Positions 1 through 9,879 of a DNA stretch of 64,000 bases are shown here, one piece after another. A program made the position numbers and the translations under genes. The stretch comes from Fontibacillus phaseoli (GTDB lineage Bacteria; Bacillota; Bacilli; Paenibacillales; Paenibacillaceae): positions 1 through 64,000 of the forward strand of contig NZ_QPJW01000009.1 in the NCBI RefSeq assembly GCF_003337355.1, read 5' to 3'. Below the pieces are notes generated by a model. That model saw only the letters and a program-made list of their open reading frames with translations, did not search any database and was not told where the DNA came from. Numbering within the stretch: the stretch's first letter is position 1; every line of letters starts with the position of its first letter.

Positions 1-93
1 TGGAGAGAAACGAAGTAAATGCGTTTAAAATTGCCGTATAACTCCGTCTAACTAAGGTTTGATCCTAAAGTGTCCAATATTCGGGGGCCCGGC

Positions 94-118
94 CGTTAAC
101 TGTAGCTTTTCCAGTTAT
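94..118. repeat. copy of an intergenic imperfect palindrome
   Basis: The arms read TTAACTGTAG and CCAGTTAT around a short A/T-rich centre. The same layout (AACTGTAG, a few bases, TTCCAGT) recurs on the other strand near 23.02 kb, with related palindromes at 22.96-23.15 kb. Short palindromes of this type between genes suggest a dispersed repeat family. The rest of positions 1-249 holds no credible gene; a plus-strand reading frame at 152-418 has no ribosome site and runs through a terminator. Confidence 0.4.
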
Positions 119-249
119 TCATCGGCTGCATGAGCAGTTGCCGTAGACATCTTGATTTCAAGCTGTGTTTTCTACAGTATTATTTGCTGTTTATCCTCAA
201 TTTGCTCAACTGCTCATTTCTCAACTGCTCGATTGCTTGATATTGTCCG

Positions 250-298
250 AATAAAAGCCCCTGCCTCCGCGTTGATGCCGGAAGCAGGAGCTTTTATT
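250..298 (-). terminator. hairpin terminator downstream of the SDR gene
   Basis: A long stem (AATAAAAGC.CCTGC pairing with GCAGGAGCTTTTATT, extended by TCCG/CGGA) is flanked by T-rich sequence on both strands. It lies about 120 bases beyond the stop of the minus-strand dehydrogenase gene and could also stop transcription entering from the left. Confidence 0.7.
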
Positions 299-414
299 CT
301 TAATTACAGTCGGGCGTTCTTCCGCACTTTTTTACGGAATTTTCTTAAGCCCTTTTCCTCCGCATTCTTCTACGCACTCTTCTTCCTCAGCTTCCTCTTC
401 TTGCTCCATTCCGC

Positions 415-1287
415 CTAGCCGTTTACTATTTCGCCGCCATTGATATGGAGCACCTGGCCGCTCATGTAAGAGGAATCGTCCGAACCCAGGAAAACATAGG
501 CGGGAGCCAGTTCCTCCGGCTGGCCGGGGCGCTGCATCGGCGTATCGCCGCCGAATTTGGACACCTGCTCGGCATCGAACGTGGATGGGATCAACGGCGT
601 CCAAATCGGGCCAGGGGCCACCGCATTCACACGGATGCCGGTCTTGCCGACAATATTCATCGAAAGCGCGCGCGTGAAGCTTACGATCGCGCCTTTGGTA
701 GACGAATAGTCGATTAGACTCGGGTTCCCCTTATAAGCGGTAACTGAAGCCGTGTTAATAATGGCGCTGCCTCTTTTCAAGTGAGGCAATGCCGCCTTCA
801 CAAAGTGAAACATCGCGAATATATTCGTGCGGAACGTTCGCTCCAACTGTTCTGTTGTAATATCCTCAATGCCTTGCTGAGGGTGCTGTTCAGCCGCGTT
901 GTTAATCAGGATGTCCAAGCCGCCGAGCGTATCGACCGTCTGCTTGACCGCTTGCCGGGCAAAATTCTCGTCCCCTACGTCACCGGGGATAAGCAAGCAT
1001 TTGCGCCCCTCCTCCTCAACCTCCGCTTTGGTTATATTCGCGTCATCATGTTCATTTAAATAGACGATCGCGACGTCCGCACCTTCCTTGGCGTAGGCCA
1101 CAGCAACCGCACGGCCGATTCCGCTGTCGGCCCCGGTGATCAAGGCTACTTTATTCCGCAGTTTACCCGCGGCTAGATAGGCGCCCTCGTATTCGGGGCG
1201 GGGATGCATTTCCGATTCGATCCCAGGCTGCTGGTTCTGGTGCTGGGGAGGCATCGTTTGTTTTGACTGTCCGTTTCCTGACATGTT
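415..1287 (-). CDS. short-chain dehydrogenase/reductase (YdaD/YhdF type)
   Basis: NAD(P)-dependent oxidoreductase of the classical SDR family, cytosolic. About 290 residues with a 40-residue polar, Gln/Pro-rich N-terminal extension ahead of the Rossmann fold, as in the B. subtilis general-stress dehydrogenases YdaD, YhdF and YhxD. Visible motifs are the cofactor loop TGADSGIG, the NNAA motif and the catalytic YSSTK pair, with the PGPIWTPLIP segment after the active site. I chose the ATG that follows GGAAGGAG by eight bases; an ATG five codons upstream overlaps that ribosome site. The substrate cannot be read from sequence; relatives are annotated as glucose or ribitol dehydrogenases without firm proof. 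Monocistronic, with a terminator downstream. Confidence 0.88.
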   Translation of the reverse strand, partial: NMSGNGQSKQTMPPQHQNQQPGIESEMHPRPEYEGAYLAAGKLRNKVALITGADSGIGRAVAVAYAKEGADVAIVYLNEHDDANITKAEVEEEGRKCLLIPGDVGDENFARQAVKQTVDTLGGLDILINNAAEQHPQQGIEDITTEQLERTFRTNIFAMFHFVKAALPHLKRGSAIINTASVTAYKGNPSLIDYSSTKGAIVSFTRALSMNIVGKTGIRVNAVAPGPIWTPLIPSTFDAEQVSKFGGDTPMQRPGQPEELAPAYVFLGSDDSSYMSGQVLHINGGEIVNG

Positions 1288-1498
1288 GCATTCTCCTTCC
1301 ATTGGCTCGTAGTTTCCTGTTATTACACGTCTAGGATAAGCCTATGCAGTGAAGTCTATGCCGAATCATAAACAACGCAGGATCATCCTGCATGAAAAAT
1401 CCAGCAGAAGGAATGAGTAATCCTGCAGCCTGCACGAAGTTATCACGCTTCAAGAACTAACTTACCACCGGAAGGAATAACCCAAACACACCAAACGA

Positions 1499-2380
1499 TT
1501 AGACCGGTATGCCAAAATGCTGAAAAAACCAGGAATCATCACGTATTCGCCGAACTGCATATTTTTCTTTGGATAAAGCGACCCTATCCAAGATTGCGTT
1601 CTCATTATGCAAAATATCCAGCCCGAAAACCTGAGACACGAGCTCCCGGCAACTTGCGATACGTATGTCACTAAAGTGAAGATGAGAAATACTCAGCAAA
1701 TCTTCTCCCCATTGGTTGCTACTGTCGTCATTAGGAAAGTTTTGCCTAAATACTACTTTCAGCAAAACTCCGGAAACGAGACGACAGCTTCCTCCCAGCA
1801 GCCATATTCTAAGCGAAAATTCGGCTGCTTCGAGTTCTTTGCTAAGGAATCCCTCTTCCATCCCTCCGATTTCCTGAAACTTCGCCCGGCTGACGGCAAA
1901 ACATTCCCAGGAAAGCCATGACAATTCATCCCCTTGTCCGATCCAAGGGAAGCTTTGCACGGAATGAAGAAATAGGCCTTCATAACTGCAAGGCGGCTTC
2001 CTTCTGGACGATTCATGGATCGTCAATTGCGGTGATACGCAATCCGCCTCTCCCACCATGAGCGGCATGAGCAGCAACTCCATCCAATCGTCTTCGAAAT
2101 ACAAACGGGGACTGCAAAAAATTAAATATTCCCCGGAGGCATGAGCAGCAGCCAAATTACGGGAAGGCAGGCCTTTGTGTCCCTTAAGCAGCTTTACCGG
2201 CTGATGAAACCTATAATTCATCAGAAAATCGCAGCATCCGTCAATCGAGTCTTCGTTTACGATAATCACTTCATAGGGTAGACAGGTATGGGAAACCTTC
2301 AGTGACTCCATGGTCATGAAGAGATCCACACCGCTGTTTTTGACGGGAATAATGATGGATACAGGGGCTTGGCAAGGCAT
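1499..2380 (-). CDS. family 2 glycosyltransferase-like protein
   Basis: About 293 residues. The N-terminus (VSIIIPVKNSG, then YEVIIVNEDS with a following NLAAAHASGEYLIF) is the nucleotide-sugar binding half of a GT2 fold. The C-terminal half, with a conserved-looking GGMEEGFLSKELEAAEFSLRI stretch, resembles the acceptor side of polysaccharide glycosyltransferases. A classical DxD is not obvious; PRLYFEDDW sits at its place. The start is the ATG behind AAGGAG; the reading frame extends 49 codons further upstream but into the promoter region of the divergent regulator. It stands alone with no polysaccharide genes around it, so its acceptor is unknown. Confidence 0.7.
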   Translation of the reverse strand: MPCQAPVSIIIPVKNSGVDLFMTMESLKVSHTCLPYEVIIVNEDSIDGCCDFLMNYRFHQPVKLLKGHKGLPSRNLAAAHASGEYLIFCSPRLYFEDDWMELLLMPLMVGEADCVSPQLTIHESSRRKPPCSYEGLFLHSVQSFPWIGQGDELSWLSWECFAVSRAKFQEIGGMEEGFLSKELEAAEFSLRIWLLGGSCRLVSGVLLKVVFRQNFPNDDSSNQWGEDLLSISHLHFSDIRIASCRELVSQVFGLDILHNENAILDRVALSKEKYAVRRIRDDSWFFQHFGIPV

Positions 2381-2557
2381 GATAATTCTCCTTAAGTTCG
2401 GAAATAATATCTTTACGCAGTACCATGATGACGCTAACAACAGACTAGTCTTAGGTTCCATAATAACCCAATTCATGCTTTCAGTAAACACAAACAAAAC
2501 TGATAGTTTATTATCTTTACCTCTCATTCTATCTATGGTAAATATAGGAGGGGTTAT

Positions 2558-2896
2558 ATGGACTACGATGCTTTAGGCAAAAGATTGCGGCAAGAGCGAC
2601 ACAAAATGAATTGGACCCAGGAAAAACTCGCTGAAAAGGTCGAGGTTTCCGATGCATACATAGGGCAAATCGAGCGCGGCGAACGCAGCCTGTCGTTGGA
2701 AACGCTCGTCAAATTGGCCAATCAGCTGGGTGTGACTGTCGATTATTTGCTGCATGATTCGATTGAAATTAGCGACGATCAGTTTATGAACCAGATCCGT
2801 CAAATTATGCTAGACCGTTCTCCCAAGGAAAAGCAGCTTGCGCTTGATGTGATGAAGCTGATGTTCGCCCATTTGGACGATATGGAGACAAAATAA
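2558..2896 (+). CDS. XRE-family transcriptional regulator
   Basis: 112 residues. The first 66 form a helix-turn-helix of the Cro/CI type (LRQERHKMNWTQEKLAEKVEVS, recognition helix DAYIGQIERGERS); the rest is a short helical tail that may dimerise. It begins behind AGGAGG with good spacing and ends at a strong terminator. It is divergent from the glycosyltransferase gene with 177 bases between the starts, so it could control that gene or itself. No ligand domain is present and the target is unknown. Confidence 0.85.
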   Translation: MDYDALGKRLRQERHKMNWTQEKLAEKVEVSDAYIGQIERGERSLSLETLVKLANQLGVTVDYLLHDSIEISDDQFMNQIRQIMLDRSPKEKQLALDVMKLMFAHLDDMETK

Positions 2897-2907
2897 ATTC
2901 AACAACA

Positions 2908-2935
2908 AAAGCCTGCCGGTGAACCGGCAGGCTTT
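2908..2935 (+). terminator. bidirectional hairpin terminator
   Basis: Perfect 12-bp stem AAAGCCTGCCGG / CCGGCAGGCTTT with a four-base loop, lying between the stop codons of two convergent genes. Confidence 0.85.
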
Positions 2936-2961
2936 CATTATGTACTTCTATCATCCATCTT

Positions 2962-3387
2962 TTAGATAATATCGCTGTATACCATAAAGAAAGAGATCAA
3001 CAGCACGCAAACACTCAGCAAAGCGCTGAAAGTACGGAGCTTGCCAGCCGCTTCCTGAGTTCCTTTATTGGAACGGATCCCTTCAAGCGTTTGCCGGAGA
3101 GGTTTGCCCATAATGCCGCTGAACGCACCGATCGCCAGGAACAAAACCACGACGACGATCATCCAGGGAACGGAATAATCCCCCTTGCTCATCAAGTAAC
3201 CGCCGGTCAGCAGTTGGATGACCAAGCCGACTTGCGCATAGGTATTCAACGTCTTGACGGTCGCAACCGTTCCTTCCTGCGCCGCAGGTGCGAGCTTGCT
3301 CACTTTAACGAACACCAGAGGCAGGATCAGATAAAACCCCAATGATAAAGCTCCCACGATGTGGAGAAAGAGCATAACACCAAACAT
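2962..3387 (-). CDS. small four-helix membrane protein (DUF2269-like)
   Basis: 141 residues with four hydrophobic segments (about 3-27, 48-66, 74-92 and 120-138) and basic loops, so an integral membrane protein of the cytoplasmic membrane. The first helix carries HIVGALSLGFY, which recalls the DUF2269/CopD-like group of small membrane proteins. No catalytic motif is visible. Monocistronic, convergent with the regulator gene, and separated from mdh by a terminator. Function unknown. Confidence 0.7.
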   Translation of the reverse strand: MFGVMLFLHIVGALSLGFYLILPLVFVKVSKLAPAAQEGTVATVKTLNTYAQVGLVIQLLTGGYLMSKGDYSVPWMIVVVVLFLAIGAFSGIMGKPLRQTLEGIRSNKGTQEAAGKLRTFSALLSVCVLLISFFMVYSDII

Positions 3388-3462
3388 CTTCTATCACAAC
3401 CGCCTTTCATCGTCAATTATATTTATTACAATCTATTATACCCATAGTTTACCTCAAAAGAA

Positions 3463-3489
3463 AGGAACCCCCTGAATGGGAGGGTTCCT
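3463..3489 (-). terminator. terminator of the citZ-icd-mdh operon
   Basis: AGGAACCC...AGGGTTCCT stem with extra inner C-G pairs; on the minus strand it is followed by TTTCTTTT. It lies 31 bases past the mdh stop. Confidence 0.85.
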
Positions 3490-3520
3490 GATTTTTCACA
3501 TGTTCACACTTCAGACACGA

Positions 3521-4462
3521 TTAACCTTGAACGACAGAAATCACATTGCGGACCGAAGCTGCCGATTTATCCAACGCCGCTTTTTCGCCTGCGGTAAGCT
3601 CCAACTCGAAAACCTTCTCGATTCCTTCGCCGCCCAAAATAGCGGGAACGCCCATAAACAGACCGTCGTAGCCGTATTCGCCTTCCAACAGAGCGATGAC
3701 CGGCAGAATCCGTTTTTTGTCCTTCAGAATCGCTTCCGTCATTTGCACCAGCGAAGCAGCCGGCGCATAATAGGCGCTGCCATTGCCTAGCAGGTTAACG
3801 ATTTCGCCGCCACCCACGCGCGTGCGCTGCACGATCGCCTCGATGCGTTCCGCGGACAGAAGCGTGTCGATCGGAATGCCGCCGACGCTGGAATACCGCA
3901 CGAGCGGAACCATGTCGTCGCCGTGTCCGCCAAGCACAAAGCCGCGTACGTCTTCAACCGAAACGTTCAGCTCTTGGGCTATAAACGTGCAGTACCGCGC
4001 AGTATCGAGCACGCCTGACTGGCCGATGACGCGGTTTTTCGGAAATTCGAGCGCTTGATAAGCAGCATACGTCATTGCGTCGACCGGGTTGCTCAAGATA
4101 ATGACGGTGGAATCCGGGCAATATTTCTTCACGTTTTCGCATACCGAGCGAACGATTCCCGCATTTGTGTTAACGAGATCATCGCGGCTCATCCCCGGCT
4201 TGCGGGCGATCCCGGCCGTAATGATGACAATGTCGGAGCCCGCTGCGTCTTCATAAGAAGACGTGCCGACGATATGGCTGTCAAAGCCTTGAACGGGACT
4301 CGCTTCAAGCATGTCGAGCGCCTTGCCCTTCGTCGGATTCTCCAACGGCGGAATATCTAACAGAACGACATCCCCAAGTTCTTTTTGCGCAAGCATTAGC
4401 GCGGTCGTCGCCCCGGTAAAGCCGGCGCCGACAACCGTAATTTTTTTGCGTTGAATAGCCAC
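3521..4462 (-). CDS. mdh: malate dehydrogenase
   Basis: Oxidises L-malate to oxaloacetate with NAD+, the last TCA-cycle step. 313 residues of the LDH-like MDH type found in Bacillus. Visible are the cofactor loop GAGFTG (12-17), the Asp of LLDIP that selects NAD, the substrate-binding arginines of the mobile loop [10 protein letters not shown] (Arg87, Arg93), NPVD, DTAR, and the catalytic histidine in GGHGDD (His180). I prefer the GTG start that lies about 11 bases after AGGAGG; a TTG three codons earlier is only two bases from it. Third gene of citZ-icd-mdh, the same order as in B. subtilis. Confidence 0.96.
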   Translation of the reverse strand: MAIQRKKITVVGAGFTGATTALMLAQKELGDVVLLDIPPLENPTKGKALDMLEASPVQGFDSHIVGTSSYEDAAGSDIVIITAGIARKPGMSRDDLVNTNAGIVRSVCENVKKYCPDSTVIILSNPVDAMTYAAYQALEFPKNRVIGQSGVLDTARYCTFIAQELNVSVEDVRGFVLGGHGDDMVPLVRYSSVGGIPIDTLLSAERIEAIVQRTRVGGGEIVNLLGNGSAYYAPAASLVQMTEAILKDKKRILPVIALLEGEYGYDGLFMGVPAILGGEGIEKVFELELTAGEKAALDKSAASVRNVISVVQG

Positions 4463-4477
4463 GTTGGTCAAGACCTC

Positions 4478-5773
4478 CTACATGTTTTTAATGACTTGAT
4501 CCGCAAATTCGGAACATTTCACTTCGGTTGCGCCTTCCATCAGGCGGGCAAAGTCGTAGGTTACGGTCTTGTTGTTGATAGAGGTCGCCAGGCCTTTATA
4601 AATGAGATCGGCCGCTTCCTGCCAACCCAGATGCTCAAGCAGCATCACGCCGGACAAGATCACCGAGCCCGGATTCACTACGTCGAGATCCGCGTATTTC
4701 GGCGCCGTGCCGTGCGTGGCTTCAAAGATCGCATGACCTGTCACATAGTTGATATTCGCTCCAGGGGCAATGCCGATGCCGCCGACTTGGGCCGCCAAAG
4801 CATCGGACAAATAGTCGCCGTTCAAGTTCAATGTCGCGATGACGTCAAAATCGGTTGGACGCGTCAACACCTGTTGCAGTGCGATATCGGCAATCGCATC
4901 CTTAATAATGATTTTGCCGGCGTCCTGCGCTTCCTTTTGCGCCTGATTGGCAGCGTCGGTACCGGACTCTTCCTTGATCCGGTCATATTGGGCCCAAGTG
5001 AACACTTTATCGCCAAATTCGGCCTCAGCCACTTCGTAGCCCCAGTTTTTGAACGCGCCTTCCGTAAATTTCATGATATTGCCCTTATGAACAAGGGTCA
5101 CGCTCTTCCGGTCATGTTTAACCGCATATTCAACCGCAGCACGGACAAGGCGTTTGGAACCTTCTTCCGATACCGGCTTGATACCGATTCCGGACGTTTC
5201 CGGGAAGCGGATCTTCTTGACGCCCATTTCGTTTTGAAGGAATTGAAGCACCTTCTTCACTTCTTCGGAGCCTTCTTTATATTCGATCCCCGCGTAAATA
5301 TCCTCGGTATTTTCCCGAAAAATAACCATATCCACGAGTTCCGGACGCTTAACAGGGGATGGTACCCCATCGAAATAACGGACAGGTCGAAGACATACGT
5401 ACAAGTCGAGCTCTTGGCGCAGCGCCACGTTTAAGGAGCGGATTCCGCCGCCGATCGGCGTAGTCAGGGGTCCCTTGATCGCCACAATATACTCGCGGAT
5501 AGCGGTCAGCGTATCGGCCGGAAGCCACTCTCCGTATGTATTGTAGGCCTTCTCTCCTGCGAATACCTCGTACCAGGCGATGCTCTTTTCGCCGCCATAA
5601 GCTTTTTTCACCGCGGCATCCAATACGCGTTTGGACGCTTTCCAAATGTCGCGGCCCGTTCCGTCACCCTCGATAAAAGGAATGATCGGATTATTCGGCA
5701 CTTGAAGCTTACCGCCTTCGATAACGATTTTTTCACCTTCGGTAGGAAGGCTAAACTTTTCCAATTGCAACAT
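4478..5773 (-). CDS. icd: isocitrate dehydrogenase, NADP-dependent
   Basis: Oxidative decarboxylation of isocitrate to 2-oxoglutarate. 431 residues, the usual length. The phosphorylatable/substrate serine lies in GGIRSLN (Ser113), the substrate arginines in [13 protein letters not shown] LRPVRYF, and [13 protein letters not shown] is intact. NADP specificity is supported by the [10 protein letters not shown] segment together with TYDFARLM (Lys/Tyr and Tyr/Arg pairs that contact the 2'-phosphate in NADP enzymes). It starts behind AGGAGG and lies 15 bases before mdh and about 106 bases after citZ. Confidence 0.96.
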   Translation of the reverse strand: MLQLEKFSLPTEGEKIVIEGGKLQVPNNPIIPFIEGDGTGRDIWKASKRVLDAAVKKAYGGEKSIAWYEVFAGEKAYNTYGEWLPADTLTAIREYIVAIKGPLTTPIGGGIRSLNVALRQELDLYVCLRPVRYFDGVPSPVKRPELVDMVIFRENTEDIYAGIEYKEGSEEVKKVLQFLQNEMGVKKIRFPETSGIGIKPVSEEGSKRLVRAAVEYAVKHDRKSVTLVHKGNIMKFTEGAFKNWGYEVAEAEFGDKVFTWAQYDRIKEESGTDAANQAQKEAQDAGKIIIKDAIADIALQQVLTRPTDFDVIATLNLNGDYLSDALAAQVGGIGIAPGANINYVTGHAIFEATHGTAPKYADLDVVNPGSVILSGVMLLEHLGWQEAADLIYKGLATSINNKTVTYDFARLMEGATEVKCSEFADQVIKNM

Positions 5774-5849
5774 GTGTATGTTTTCCTCCTCATAACAATT
5801 TGGTATTGACGGGAATTCGCGGTTACGAAATTCATTTTAACATAAATGG

Positions 5850-5869
5850 CAACCCGGTTTCCCGGGTTG
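5850..5869 (-). other. short inverted repeat between citZ and icd
   Basis: CAACCCGG / CCGGGTTG with a four-base loop directly after the citZ stop. No T-run follows, so it is not a classical terminator; it may stabilise or process the mRNA. Confidence 0.35.
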
Positions 5870-5879
5870 ACCAAATGTA

Positions 5880-6992
5880 CTATCGCAAATCGATCGGAAT
5901 ATATCGCTGATTAGTCACGCCCGTATACTCCGCGCGAGGCCGAATAATACGATTGTCGTCCAATTGTTCCAAAATATGGGCGGTCCAACCCGAAAGACGG
6001 CTGATCGCAAAAATCGGAGTGAACAAATCCCTTGGAATGCCAAGCATCGTATAGACGGAAGCGGAATAGAAGTCCACGTTCGGCTTCAGCCCTTTTTGAC
6101 CGGTAACAAGCTCCTCCACTTTGACCGAAATGTCGTAAAGTGTGGAATCGCCTTTCATTAGGCCAAGCTGACGCGACATCTTCTGCAGGTGTTTCGCCCG
6201 CGGATCCCCGTTCTTGTAAACACGATGTCCGAATCCCATGATTTTATCCTTATTGGCCAGCTTCTTCTGGATATAAGATTCGGCGTTGTCCAGGGTGCCG
6301 ATTTCGCCAAGCATCTGGCTAACGGCTTCATTAGCCCCGCCGTGCAACGGTCCTTTCAGCGTACCGATCGCGGAAGTCACGCCGGAGTAGATATCCGACA
6401 GTGTGGCTATCGTGACGCGGGCCGAGAAGGTGGAAGCGTTCAATTCGTGATCCGCATGCAATACCAGCGCTTGATCCAAAGCGCGCACCGCCACCGGATC
6501 CGGTTCTTCCCCCGACAGCATGTAGAGGAAATTATGCGCGAGTGACACGTTCTTCAATGGGGCGACAGGCTCCTTGCCGTCGCGGATCCGGGCGAAGGCG
6601 GCAATTAACGTGGGCAGTTGGGCTTGCAGCTTAATGGCCTTATGCTGATTGCTTTCCCGGGTGTTCTCATTCGCATGTTCATCGTACAAAGCAAGAGCCG
6701 ATACGGCGGTACGGAGGACAGCCATCGTATTGGCATTGCCGGGATACAGCTTCATTTGCTCCAGTACCGCTTCAGGAACGGAAGCCGATTCGCTTAGCTG
6801 TTTCTGAAGGGTAGCTAACTGGGTCTTGGTGGGCAGCTTGCCGTACCATAGCAAATAAGCAGTCTCTTCATAGCTTGCGCGTTCCGCCAGATCGTCAATG
6901 TTGATACCGCGATAAGCAAGAACCCCGTCATGGATGGAACTGATCGATGAAGTAGCTGCCACGATACCTTCCAGACCTTTGGTAGCTGTCAT
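5880..6992 (-). CDS. citZ: citrate synthase
   Basis: Condenses acetyl-CoA and oxaloacetate to citrate. About 370 residues, the short bacterial type. The catalytic triad is visible as His217 in GPLHGGANE, His256 in GFGHRVYK and Asp307 in NVDFYSA; the arginine-rich C-terminus (RIIRPRAEYTG) completes the active site. I chose the ATG preceded by AAAGGAG; the reading frame runs another 20 codons upstream through a hydrophobic stretch without a ribosome site. First gene of the citZ-icd-mdh operon, with a candidate catabolite-response element about 50 bases upstream. Confidence 0.96.
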   Translation of the reverse strand: MTATKGLEGIVAATSSISSIHDGVLAYRGINIDDLAERASYEETAYLLWYGKLPTKTQLATLQKQLSESASVPEAVLEQMKLYPGNANTMAVLRTAVSALALYDEHANENTRESNQHKAIKLQAQLPTLIAAFARIRDGKEPVAPLKNVSLAHNFLYMLSGEEPDPVAVRALDQALVLHADHELNASTFSARVTIATLSDIYSGVTSAIGTLKGPLHGGANEAVSQMLGEIGTLDNAESYIQKKLANKDKIMGFGHRVYKNGDPRAKHLQKMSRQLGLMKGDSTLYDISVKVEELVTGQKGLKPNVDFYSASVYTMLGIPRDLFTPIFAISRLSGWTAHILEQLDDNRIIRPRAEYTGVTNQRYIPIDLR

Positions 6993-7037
6993 AGTACATC
7001 TCTCCTTTGGAAACGAAATATAAGCCAAACAAGCCAA

Positions 7038-7051
7038 TGAAAACATTTTCA
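7038..7051. promoter_or_regulatory. candidate cre (CcpA) site upstream of citZ
   Basis: TGAAAACATTTTCA fits the catabolite-response consensus except for A in place of G in the central CG. Its distance from citZ would suit repression of the operon, as CcpA does in B. subtilis. Pattern match only. Confidence 0.45.
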
Positions 7052-7192
7052 ATTTAAAAGTTTAAAATTTTCAGAGCATTGCAAGAAGTGGCCTGTAATC
7101 ATGTAACATCGATCTCTTGTGGCCTGTAAAATAATCATACTGGATTTTCGGAAGCAAAGGAACATGTTCAGCCCGCCCCTTTACATCAAATG

Positions 7193-7213
7193 ATTTTATC
7201 ACTGAGATAAAAT
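7193..7213. promoter_or_regulatory. dyad element in the citZ/ytvI divergent region
   Basis: ATTTTATC-ACTGA-GATAAAAT, a perfect 8-bp dyad with a 5-base spacer in the 389-base region between citZ and ytvI. The half-site order (TTAT...ATAA) is the reverse of the published CcpC pattern (ATAA-N7-TTAT), so the binding protein is unknown. I see no gene in this region. Confidence 0.35.
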
Positions 7214-7381
7214 ATTTTTTGTAATCGCTTTCGTTGGCAACGACAAATGTCACAGATTTCACTTCTAATTGTGTTTAAAAAGTCGATTTTGATATGCTTC
7301 GCTTCTTCACTTGTTTCCGGCATACAAAAAGAGACTAAGTAATAAGGTAGAAGAGGACCTGTCCGTAAAGGAGAATGCCGT

Positions 7382-8500
7382 TTGGATAATGTGCTGACAA
7401 AGCGCCTGCTTCGCGGAGGCTGGGTTTGCATCGTGCTGATCGCGCTAGCCGGCGCCTTTTACTGGCTGCTTCCGTTAGTCTATCCGTTTCTGATCGCCTG
7501 GCTGATTTCATTTGCCCTGAATCCGCTTGTGCAATGGCTGCAATCCAAAGTAAAATTACCGCGATGGCTGGCTGTTACCGCCGCGCTGATCCTCTTCGTC
7601 GGCGGTGCCGGGATTGTTCTCTCTGCAGCCGTCACGCGGCTCGTTAAAGAGCTGATCGGCCTGGCCGAATCCCTGGATTTTCATATCGAAGAATGGAGAA
7701 ACTGGTTCGTCGAATGGAGCCAGAGCGAAGGAATCCAAAATATCATTAACGAAATCAACCGGTTTATCGCAAACAACCCCGGCTATGAGAATACGATAAA
7801 CCAAAATATCGACAACACGACATCGACGATCAGTTCAGCCCTTTCCCGGCTGCTCAGCAGCTTCCTAAGCGGCATTGTCAATTTGCTGACTTCGCTTCCG
7901 AATTTCGGCGTCATTCTGATTGTCATCCTGCTGTCTGTATTTTTTATCAGTAAAAACTGGGAAAGAAACATGCGCTTCCTCGCCGGTCTAATGCCATCCC
8001 CGTTCCGCAAAACCGGAATTGAAGTTTGGAAGGATCTGCAAAAGGCTTTGTTCGGCTATCTACGCGCCCAATTTATCATGATTTCTATTACCGCGGTCAT
8101 TGTATTGATAGGGCTGCTTATATTAAGGGTGGACTCAGCTTTCACTTACGCGATCCTGATCGGGTTCGTCGATTTGCTTCCTTATTTGGGCGTGGGAACC
8201 GTAATGGTTCCTTGGCTGCTATATACCTATATGTCTGGAGACACGGGCCTTGGTATCGGTCTGTCTATTTTGTACGGAGTCATCCTTGTAGCCAGACAAT
8301 TAATCGAGCCGAAGGTGCTGGCAAGCAGTGTCGGACTCGATCCGTTGCCGACGCTGATCTCCATGTTCGTCGGCCTGAAGCTGTTCGGGGTGTTCGGACT
8401 GATCATCGGTCCGGTATCTTTCGTCGTATTCGGGGCGATTGCGCGCGCGGGCGTCCTAAGGGATTTGCGAAACTACATCCTAAACGGAAGGCTGCGATAA
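7382..8500 (+). CDS. ytvI: AI-2E family membrane permease, YtvI-like
   Basis: 372 residues with the AI-2E-transporter/PerM layout: two N-terminal membrane helices (16-35, 62-85), a soluble helical domain (about 90-165), then five to six helices including PNFGVILIVILLSVFF and the late FGVFGLIIGPVSFVVF segment. B. subtilis YtvI sits at the same place beside citZ. TTG start eight bases after AAAGGAG. Transport substrate is not known; some relatives export autoinducer-2 or exchange Na+/H+. Transcribed away from citZ. Confidence 0.85.
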   Translation: MDNVLTKRLLRGGWVCIVLIALAGAFYWLLPLVYPFLIAWLISFALNPLVQWLQSKVKLPRWLAVTAALILFVGGAGIVLSAAVTRLVKELIGLAESLDFHIEEWRNWFVEWSQSEGIQNIINEINRFIANNPGYENTINQNIDNTTSTISSALSRLLSSFLSGIVNLLTSLPNFGVILIVILLSVFFISKNWERNMRFLAGLMPSPFRKTGIEVWKDLQKALFGYLRAQFIMISITAVIVLIGLLILRVDSAFTYAILIGFVDLLPYLGVGTVMVPWLLYTYMSGDTGLGIGLSILYGVILVARQLIEPKVLASSVGLDPLPTLISMFVGLKLFGVFGLIIGPVSFVVFGAIARAGVLRDLRNYILNGRLR

Positions 8501-8544
8501 TCACGAATGGAGTAAATAGTTCCGTGTCGCAACCCCCGTTCACC

Positions 8545-9850
8545 TTACATCCTTTCCGGTGCCTGTAGCCCAATCAGCTTAAGCCCGTTGCTTAACGTAA
8601 TTTGCACCCCTTTTACCAAAGCCAGCCTGGCCTTGCGCAATCCAGGATCTTGGGTCAGAATCGGACAATCATGATAAAACCGGTTAAAAGCCTGCGCCGT
8701 ATCCACCAGATAACGGGTAACAATCGACGGCTCCATCTTGACTGCCGCCTGCTCGACTCGCTCGGTAAACAAGGACAATTGCTTGACGAGGGCAAATTCG
8801 GCCTCCCCGTTTAACAGCGCAGAATTAAAGGTACTGCAAGATTTCACTACCGTTGTCTGCCCATCCTGTTCCCCAGTTCCTTTCCGCAGCACACTGCAAG
8901 CCCGAGCATATGTGTACTGTACGTACGGCCCGGTTTCCCCTTCAAAGCTGAGCGCATCCTCCCAGGAGAATACGATGTCCTTGATCCGGTTCCCGCTCAA
9001 ATCGTTGAAAATCACCGCGCCGACGCCGACCTGCCTCGCTACTTCTTCTTTATTTTCCAGCCCCGGATTTTTTGATTCGATAATGCTCTTGATCTTCGAA
9101 ACGGCTTGTTCAAGCAGGTCCTCCAGCTTGACGACGTTGCCTTTTCTAGTGGACAAGCTCGCCCCTTCGAGACTTACGCGCCCAAACGGTACATGCACCA
9201 AATCCTCCGCCCAGTCATAACCCATCAGCTCTACAACTTTAAACCACTGGCGAAAATGCAGGCTTTGCGAATAATCCGTCACGTAGACGGCTTTATGAAA
9301 TTGATAAGTGTTCTTCCGGTACAAGGCTGCCGCGACGTCACGGGTATGATAAAGCGAGCTACCGTCCTGTTTCAGCATTAAAGCCGGAGCCATATCGAAT
9401 TTGATAGAGAGAATTACCGATCACCGTGGAGCGCAAATGACCCACATGGAAAGGCTTTGCGATATTGGGAGATGAAAAATCGATCACAATCGTTTTTCCC
9501 TGGCCGATCGTTTGCGAGCCGTAACTTTCCCCGGAGTTCAAAATTTCGTTGATAACGTGACCGCCGATAACCGCCGGGTTTAAATAAAAATTCAAATAAC
9601 CGGATACCGACGATGTCCGGGCGATATTCCTGGGTCCTTCGCTCTCCTTCCCGCGGAATCCCGCTTCCAGTTCATCCGCGATGGCCGCCGGAGATTTGCG
9701 GAGCCGTTTGCTGAGCTTGAAGCAGGGCAGCGAAATATCGCCCATGGAGTCGTCCGGCGGATACTCCAGCATCGCCCGCACTTCCTCCTCTGATATTCCG
9801 TCCAACAGGGACGATATATTTGCGGCAATCTTCCTTTTATACGTTTCCAT
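8545..9850 (-). pseudogene. argS: arginyl-tRNA synthetase remnant with internal deletion and frameshift
   Basis: The 5' part (from the ATG at 9850, behind AAGGGAG) encodes the N-terminal additional domain and the class I signature SPNIAKPFHVGHLRST, then runs out of frame and stops at 9359. The 3' part resumes in another frame at about 9393 with APALMLKQDGSSLYHTRD, then LSTRKGN (the KMSKS-equivalent loop) and the DALR anticodon domain to the end. Roughly 130 residues between the two, including the normally invariant GDWGTQFG region, are absent, so this is a deletion and not a base-calling slip. Neither half can be an active enzyme; a second argS should exist elsewhere. An intact T-box lies upstream. 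Confidence 0.85.
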
Positions 9851-9879
9851 TGCAACAATTCTCCCTTCTACTGATAAAT

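Noticed and set aside
152..418. plus-strand reading frame of 88 codons
   Set aside because: It runs across a clear terminator hairpin and the 3' end of the dehydrogenase gene, lacks a ribosome site and has no recognisable protein features.
1378..1392. GCAGGAT/ATCCTGC palindrome between the SDR and GT2 genes
   Set aside because: Too short and without a T-run; not convincing as terminator or operator.
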